From Pedobacter insulae (GTDB lineage: Bacteria; Bacteroidota; Bacteroidia; Sphingobacteriales; Sphingobacteriaceae): a DNA stretch of 64,000 nucleotides. How positions within the stretch are numbered: the stretch's first letter is position 1; every line of letters begins with the position of its first letter. The notes under the pieces were generated by a model that saw only the letters and a program-made list of their open reading frames with translations, had not been told where the DNA came from and made no database searches. Positions 59,644 through 64,000 of the stretch are shown here, one piece after another. The stretch covers positions 248,001 through 312,000 of the forward strand of contig NZ_FOPP01000002.1 of assembly GCF_900113525.1 (NCBI RefSeq), read 5' to 3'. The translations under genes were made by a program, and so were the position numbers.

Positions 59644-59865
59644 ATGTATTGGACATTAGAACTTGCATCGCACTTGGAAGACGCTCCTTGGCCTGCAACA
59701 AAAGACGAATTAATTGATTACGGTATACGTTCTGGTGCACCTGTTGAGGTGATTGAAAATTTACAAGCACTAGAAGATGATGGTGAGCCTTACGAAACAA
59801 TAGAAGAAATATGGCCAGATTATCCCACAAAAGATGATTTTTTCTTCAATGAAGACGAATATTAA
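59644..59865 (+). CDS. Small DUF2795 protein
   Basis: 73 residues: MYWTLELASHLEDAPWPATK, then ELIDYGIRSGAPVEVIENLQ and an acidic tail. It matches the DUF2795 family of small cytoplasmic proteins of unknown function, frequent in Bacteroidota. It has its own promoter and terminator. The opposite-strand frame covering it is a shadow. Confidence 0.8.
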   Translation: MYWTLELASHLEDAPWPATKDELIDYGIRSGAPVEVIENLQALEDDGEPYETIEEIWPDYPTKDDFFFNEDEY

Positions 59866-59876
59866 TCATATCATTT

Positions 59877-59905
59877 AATCCCGATTTTAATCGGGATTTT
59901 TTTTT
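59877..59905 (+). terminator. Terminator of the DUF2795 gene
   Basis: AATCCCGAT (59877-59885), 4-nt loop, ATCGGGATT (59890-59898), then a T-run. Confidence 0.9.
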
Positions 59906-59975
59906 GAGAACAATTTTAGCTTAGTCTTTGTTAATGAGTTATAAATAAAAGCAACATTAACTAATCTAGAAAATT

Positions 59976-60128
59976 ATGGGAAATCTACTTTATGTAATCG
60001 CAGTTATATTAGTCATTATTTGGGCTATTAGCTTCTTGGGTGGTTATTACACCGGAGGTATCATTCACACGTTATTAGTGATTGCAATTATTGCTATCAT
60101 ATTAAGGGTGATTAGAGGCGCAGCCTAA
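59976..60128 (+). CDS. Small lmo0937-type membrane protein
   Basis: 50 residues: MGNLLYVIAVILVIIWAISF, then LGGYYTGGIIHTLLVIAIIA and ending RVIRGAA. Two membrane helices around a GGYYTGGIIH turn are the layout of the lmo0937/DUF5670 family of small membrane proteins, of unknown function and often stress-linked. The ATG is preceded by an AT-rich leader and a terminator follows within 15 bp. Confidence 0.78.
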   Translation: MGNLLYVIAVILVIIWAISFLGGYYTGGIIHTLLVIAIIAIILRVIRGAA

Positions 60129-60140
60129 TATAGCAATCAT

Positions 60141-60174
60141 ACTTTGACAATCTATAAAGGTTGTCAAAGTTTTG
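60141..60174. terminator. Bidirectional terminator between the small membrane protein gene and ispD
   Basis: ACTTTGACAA (60141-60150) pairs with TTGTCAAAGT (60161-60170), 10-nt loop, followed by TTT. Confidence 0.75.
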
Positions 60175-60177
60175 AAA

Positions 60178-60843
60178 TCAGGCTTTTAATAAAAAATGAG
60201 CTAATTCTAAATCTTCTGGATAAGTTATTTTTAAATTACTTCTTTCTCCTTCTATTAAATTTATCTTAAAACCAGCCTTCTCCACAATGCTTGCATCATC
60301 GGTGAATTTAGGTTTATAATGCTGTTGATAAGCTTTCCTCAATTGAGTGATCTCGAAGGTTTGAGGAGTTTGTATCAATACGATATCTTCGCGGTTTAAT
60401 ACCTTGCTTTCTCCATTTTTAACTTTCCTAATAGAGTCACTTGGTTTAACGCATGCGATAGCGTTCCCCTCTCTTTCCGCTATTTCATAAGTCTGAGTAA
60501 TTAATTTAGCACTTACAAGGGGCCTAACACCATCATGCACAGCAACTATGCCTTCTCCTTTGATAGCCATTAATCCATTTCTTACAGAATGGAAGCGCTG
60601 CTCGCCCCCTCTAATTACTAAATGAGGTATATCGAAATTGTAAGTAAGGCAGAGTTCTTGCCACTGGGCGTGCGAGTCTGGATGCAATACTAAAATCAGT
60701 TCTGGTTTGAAGGGGGAATTGTAAAAAGCCGTTAAAGTATGCATTAATATTGGCTTGTTATTAAGCAATAGAAACTGCTTAGCAATTACATTCTGCATCC
60801 TTTTTCCAGATCCTCCACCTACTATAATTGCATAATACTCCAT
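60178..60843 (-). CDS. ispD: 2-C-methyl-D-erythritol 4-phosphate cytidylyltransferase
   Basis: 221 residues from the ATG at 60843 (MEYYAIIVGGGSGKRMQ), chosen over an upstream in-frame start because it gives the family N-terminus. GGGSGKRM is the CTP-binding loop; VHDGVRPLVS and TDDASIVEKAG are conserved. Third step of the MEP isoprenoid pathway, in the cytoplasm. It is the second gene after queA, separated by a hairpin. Confidence 0.95.
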   Translation of the reverse strand: MEYYAIIVGGGSGKRMQNVIAKQFLLLNNKPILMHTLTAFYNSPFKPELILVLHPDSHAQWQELCLTYNFDIPHLVIRGGEQRFHSVRNGLMAIKGEGIVAVHDGVRPLVSAKLITQTYEIAEREGNAIACVKPSDSIRKVKNGESKVLNREDIVLIQTPQTFEITQLRKAYQQHYKPKFTDDASIVEKAGFKINLIEGERSNLKITYPEDLELAHFLLKA

Positions 60844-60861
60844 GTTAATAGCATTAAGGTA

Positions 60862-60898
60862 TACCAAGTATCAGGATGTAGTGTCGAGGTACTTGGTA
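60862..60898. other. Hairpin between queA and ispD
   Basis: TACCAAGTA (60862-60870) and TACTTGGTA (60890-60898) form a perfect 9-bp stem with a 19-nt loop. There is no T-run, so it is a poor terminator; a processing or attenuation site, or a protein-binding palindrome, is possible. Confidence 0.5.
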
Positions 60899-60913
60899 GA
60901 AATACTTTGTCTA

Positions 60914-61963
60914 TTATATAATCAACATCGCGTCACCAAAGCTGTAGAAGCGATATTTTTCTTTAACTGCCACTTGATAAGCATTCATTACATTCTCATA
61001 ACCACCAAATGCACTTACCATCATCAATAAAGTTGATTCTGGAGTGTGGAAATTGGTAATCATACAATTTGCTATACTAAAGTCATAAGGAGGGAAAATA
61101 AATTTACTAGTCCAATCGTTTGCTGCTTTTAGTTTTCTTCCAGAGGAAACTGCAGACTCGATTGCTCGCATGGAAGTAGTACCAACCGCGCAAATTTTCT
61201 TTTTATTATCTAAAGCTTTGTTTACTACATCAACCGCTGTTTGATCAATGATAAACTGCTCTGAATCCATTTTATGTTTAGTTAAATCCTCTACTTCTAC
61301 CGGTCTAAAGGTTCCCAAGCCCACATGCAGTGTAACTTCCGCAAAATCAACTCCCTTTAATTCTAATCGTTTCATTAACTCCCTGCTAAAATGCAATCCC
61401 GCTGTTGGCGCAGCTACCGCACCTTCATGCTTAGCGAAAATAGTTTGATAACGTTCTTTATCTTCAGCTGTTGCCTTACGTTTAATGTATTTCGGAAGCG
61501 GCGTTTCTCCTAAAATTTCTACATTCTTACGGAACTCTTCATCGGTTCCATCAAATAAGAAACGAATGGTACGTCCACGCGAAGTTGTATTGTCTACTAC
61601 CTCAGCAACTAGAAGATCATCATCGCCAAAATATAACTTATTACCTACTCGTATTTTACGTGCTGGATCAACTAGGACGTCCCATAAGCGTAATTCCTTA
61701 TTCAGTTCCCGCAATAAAAAAACTTCAATGGTTGCGCCAGTTTTTTCTTTATTTCCGTATAACCGAGCAGGAAATACTTTAGTATTGTTCAAGATCATTA
61801 CGTCCTGATCATCAAAATAACCTAAAACATCTTTAAAAATCTTATGCTCAATCTTGCCGCTGTCTTTATGTAAAACCATTAAACGGGCTTCGTCTCTATG
61901 TTCTGCAGGATTATTCGCTAATAGCGACTCTGGTAAATTAAACTTAAATTGAGATAATTTCAT
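60914..61963 (-). CDS. queA: S-adenosylmethionine:tRNA ribosyltransferase-isomerase
   Basis: 349 residues, family length. Makes epoxyqueuosine in tRNA by transferring the ribosyl part of SAM. Start [20 protein letters not shown] is canonical; [40 protein letters not shown] (in parts VGLGTFRPV), and [18 protein letters not shown] are conserved. A 100-nt leader with a perfect hairpin precedes it. Confidence 0.96.
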   Translation of the reverse strand: MKLSQFKFNLPESLLANNPAEHRDEARLMVLHKDSGKIEHKIFKDVLGYFDDQDVMILNNTKVFPARLYGNKEKTGATIEVFLLRELNKELRLWDVLVDPARKIRVGNKLYFGDDDLLVAEVVDNTTSRGRTIRFLFDGTDEEFRKNVEILGETPLPKYIKRKATAEDKERYQTIFAKHEGAVAAPTAGLHFSRELMKRLELKGVDFAEVTLHVGLGTFRPVEVEDLTKHKMDSEQFIIDQTAVDVVNKALDNKKKICAVGTTSMRAIESAVSSGRKLKAANDWTSKFIFPPYDFSIANCMITNFHTPESTLLMMVSAFGGYENVMNAYQVAVKEKYRFYSFGDAMLII

Positions 61964-62006
61964 CTATTTTTCTTTATGTCTTTATTTGTAAGAAAGAGTT
62001 TTTAAT

Positions 62007-62029
62007 GCTTAAAATAATTTATTTTAAGC
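62007..62029 (-). other. Perfect hairpin in the queA leader
   Basis: GCTTAAAAT (62007-62015), 5-nt loop, ATTTTAAGC (62021-62029). It lies between the likely -7 box and the queA ATG. The leader has no clear preQ1 riboswitch features. Confidence 0.45.
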
Positions 62030-62067
62030 CATCGTATCACTATTTCTTGATGTAGTAAATTAGGGCG

Positions 62068-62075
62068 CAAATTTA
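62068..62075 (-). promoter_or_regulatory. -7 box of queA
   Basis: TAAATTTG on the minus strand, 104 nt before the ATG. No -33 TTTG found. Confidence 0.45.
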
Positions 62076-62182
62076 CGAATTATAATTTTGTTTTTCTAAT
62101 AAATAAACAGTAAGAGTAGAAAGGAGTTTTTGTAATCTTTGTATTTTTTATATTATACTACTTAATCTGTAACCTTTTCTGC

Positions 62183-62190
62183 TATTTTTG
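62183..62190 (+). promoter_or_regulatory. -7 box of the permease gene
   Basis: TATTTTTG, 15 nt before the ATG; fits TAnnTTTG without a clear -33 box. Confidence 0.4.
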
Positions 62191-62205
62191 GTCTAAATAT
62201 TAATT

Positions 62206-63450
62206 ATGATAATTTTCAGGCTAATAGGCGAAAGTTTTAGATTTGCATTTGATGCACTTCGCCAAAACAAACTCAGGACAATGCTCTCTTTATTGGGCAT
62301 TACTATTGGTATTTTTACCATTATAACTGTTTTTACGGCGGTTGATACTTTGCGAGACAAACTTCAGGCTAGCGTTGACAAACTGGGATCAAATACTTTG
62401 TTTGTTCAGAAATGGCCCTGGATTTTCAGTGACAATTTTCCTTGGTGGAAATATGTAAACCGTCCTGAGCCCTCATTAAGAGATTATAACGGTTTAAAGG
62501 ATCGGTTGGAACTCGCCCGTGGGATTTGTTTTGAGGTTTCGACTAATAATCGTACCATTAAATATAGAAGTAATTCTGTAGAGGGTATTGGTTTAAATGC
62601 TGCTTCACAGGAATATAATCTGACGTGGAATTTAGAGTTTCAAGACGGTAGATATTTTACAGAAACTGAAGGTAGATCTGGTAGCCCAGTCTGTATCGTT
62701 GGGGCTGAGGTTGCTGACGGATTATTTGATGGTACGGATCCTGTTGGTAAACAGGTTAAGATAATGGGTAGGAGGGTAACAGTTGTTGGTGTTTTTAAAC
62801 GCGAGGGGGAGGACATGATGGGAATGTCGCAGGATAAGAATGTATTGATACCGTTGAATTTTGCCAAGGGAATTTTTGATATAAACAATCAACGTTATAA
62901 TCCGCAAGTAACGGTTAGGGGAAAAGAAAATGTAAGTTTGGAGGACGTTGAAAGTGAGCTTAAAGGTATGATGAGGTCTATTCATCGCTTGCAACCCGGG
63001 GAAGAAGATGACTTCTCACTTAATAAAACCACCATGATATCTAACCAGCTGGATTTAATGTTTGGAATGGTGAATGTGGCCGGTTGGGTAATCGGGGGAT
63101 TTTCGATTTTGGTAGGTGGATTTGGAATAGCAAATATCATGTTTGTTTCCGTTAAGGAAAGAACCAACATCATTGGTATTCAAAAATCGCTAGGCGCAAA
63201 AAACTATTTTATTTTGCTACAATTTATGTTCGAGGCGATAGCGCTTTGTATTATGGGTGGCGCATTGGGTTTAGGACTTGTATATGGAATTACCCTTTTG
63301 TTTACCTATGGCGCTGATATTGAAATTATTCTTTACTTCAAAAATATCGTGCTCGGTATTGGGATCTCGGTAATCATCGGTATGATCTCTGGATTTTGGC
63401 CAGCATTTTCTGCTTCCAGGTTAGATCCTGTAGAAGCGATACGAAGTTAA
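62206..63450 (+). CDS. ABC transporter permease (MacB/FtsX type)
   Basis: 414 residues. N-terminal LRQNKLRTMLSLLGITIGIF and the first membrane helix, a periplasmic MacB_PCD domain (about 50-260), then three C-terminal helices with GGFGIANIMFVSVKERTNII and the end GFWPAFSASRLDPVEAIRS, typical of FtsX/MacB permeases. Probably exports a substrate or acts in lipoprotein or peptide efflux with a LolD/MacB-type ATPase such as the one at 58247. The role is not specified by sequence. Confidence 0.9.
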   Translation: MIIFRLIGESFRFAFDALRQNKLRTMLSLLGITIGIFTIITVFTAVDTLRDKLQASVDKLGSNTLFVQKWPWIFSDNFPWWKYVNRPEPSLRDYNGLKDRLELARGICFEVSTNNRTIKYRSNSVEGIGLNAASQEYNLTWNLEFQDGRYFTETEGRSGSPVCIVGAEVADGLFDGTDPVGKQVKIMGRRVTVVGVFKREGEDMMGMSQDKNVLIPLNFAKGIFDINNQRYNPQVTVRGKENVSLEDVESELKGMMRSIHRLQPGEEDDFSLNKTTMISNQLDLMFGMVNVAGWVIGGFSILVGGFGIANIMFVSVKERTNIIGIQKSLGAKNYFILLQFMFEAIALCIMGGALGLGLVYGITLLFTYGADIEIILYFKNIVLGIGISVIIGMISGFWPAFSASRLDPVEAIRS

Positions 63451-63464
63451 TTAGTTAATTAGCT

Positions 63465-63492
63465 AATTAGTATATTTACTAATTAGCTAATT
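63465..63492. repeat. AT-rich palindromic element, copy 2
   Basis: Same element as 49411-49438: AATTAGT arm, TATATTT in the middle (loop differs), ACTAATT arm and AGCTAATT. It lies between convergent genes and may serve as a transcription end. Confidence 0.65.
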
Positions 63493-63496
63493 GATA

Positions 63497-64000
63497 TTAA
63501 TTTAGCTTTCCTAATGCTTCTCTAATTCTTCGTAATGCTTCAATCAGACTTTCGTCTGATGCGGCATAAGAAAGACGGATATAGTTATTGTTGCCAAATG
63601 AATCGCCGCCAACAGTTGCTACGTGACCAACATTTAGTAAATATAAGGCTAGATCAGCAGAGTCTTTAATTATGTTTCCTTCCGCATCTCTTTTACCGAA
63701 GAAAGAACTTATTTCTGGAAAAAAATAAAATGCTCCGTCTGGCAGGTTGGTTTTAACTCCAGGTATATCATTTAATAAATCATACACCAGTTGCCTGCGT
63801 CTTTTGAAAGCTTTTTTCATTTCTAAAACAGTTTCTAAACCCTGTTCGTAAGCGGCTATTCCAGCACGTTGTGCTATTGAGCATGTTCCAGAAGTGGTTT
63901 GTCCTTGCATTTTATCATTAGCAGCTGCTATTTCCTTACTTGCCGCAATATAGCCAAGTCGCCAGCCAGTCATTGCGAATGCTTTTGAGAAGCCATTCAC
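63497..64000 (-). CDS. Pyridoxal-phosphate aminotransferase (aspartate-type), C-terminal part
   Basis: The 167 residues seen are the C-terminal part; the gene runs on beyond the window edge. The fragment opens with NGFSKAFAMTGWRLGYIAAS, containing the PLP-binding lysine (residue 6) and the Arg contact of class I/II aminotransferases. GAFYFFPEIS and VATVGGDSFG (substrate-binding Arg follows in NNYIRLSYA) fit aspartate aminotransferase-like enzymes. The first codon in the window is not the real start. Confidence 0.92.
   Translation of the reverse strand: MNGFSKAFAMTGWRLGYIAASKEIAAANDKMQGQTTSGTCSIAQRAGIAAYEQGLETVLEMKKAFKRRRQLVYDLLNDIPGVKTNLPDGAFYFFPEISSFFGKRDAEGNIIKDSADLALYLLNVGHVATVGGDSFGNNNYIRLSYAASDESLIEALRRIREALGKLN

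Noticed and set aside
61964..62067. preQ1 riboswitch in the queA leader
   Set aside because: A perfect hairpin is present, but the short C-rich loop and A-rich tail of preQ1 riboswitches are not visible.

Overview
This window looks like a chromosome segment of an AT-rich Bacteroidota bacterium, most likely a Sphingobacteriaceae member close to Pedobacter. The evidence is the gene content: OMP-type beta-barrels with carboxypeptidase-like N-domains, GLPGLI proteins, Reg_prop/Y_Y_Y sensor kinases paired with LytTR regulators, 6-bladed beta-propeller proteins, MqnC of the futalosine menaquinone route and a long rpmA tail. Promoters also fit the Bacteroidota TTTG-N19/21-TAnnTTTG pattern, clearest before trxB, rplU, the SDF symporter and a DUF2795 gene. 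No rRNA, tRNA, CRISPR array, IS element or prophage was recognised. Species cannot be fixed from the sequence alone.

Layout. 1-7.7 kb: an XRE regulator, a GNAT-like protein, a small acidic protein, a LytS-type propeller kinase overlapping its LytTR regulator, and two adjacent exported ferritin-like proteins. 7.7-18 kb: an outer-membrane barrel with a propeller protein, mqnC, a two-subunit M16 peptidase, a GNAT acetyltransferase, and a phosphoesterase fused to a PQQ-type propeller. 18-20.5 kb: guaB and a LOG-family gene behind an intergenic region rich in hairpins. 20.5-28.8 kb: a predicted surface-polymer locus holding a GH16-like lipoprotein, a receiver-only response regulator, a membrane HEAT-repeat protein, a processive GT2 synthase, an LtaS-like phosphotransferase, an unrecognised membrane-anchored protein and a TPR/YaiO-type outer-membrane barrel. 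29-41.2 kb: an acyl-CoA carboxyltransferase, an M19 dipeptidase, trxB, a GH20 hexosaminidase, a sigma/membrane-protein pair, an SDF symporter and two paralogous small membrane proteins.

41.2-48.9 kb: a BlaI repressor and M56 protease operon faces a convergent cluster of GLPGLI genes and an outer-membrane barrel gene. The same 23-bp element, CGTA-N4-TACG-N7-CGTA, lies in front of the BlaI gene, in front of the GLPGLI/barrel operon and in front of a second GLPGLI unit. In all three, a TAnnTTTA -7 box sits inside the element. This is the best-supported regulatory discovery in the window: a local regulon read directly from sequence. One GLPGLI copy is a pseudogene with two frameshifts and another seems to survive only as a short relic.

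49-64 kb is mostly housekeeping: rplU-rpmA, a polyprenyl synthase, a CarboxypepD_reg-like protein and rnr in one operon, an OMPLA-like barrel, a duplicated peptide ABC ATPase, a PlsC-type acyltransferase with gatC, a LolD/MacB-type ATPase, a PduO-type adenosyltransferase starting at TTG, two small proteins, ispD, queA, a MacB/FtsX permease and the 3' part of an aminotransferase gene cut by the window edge.
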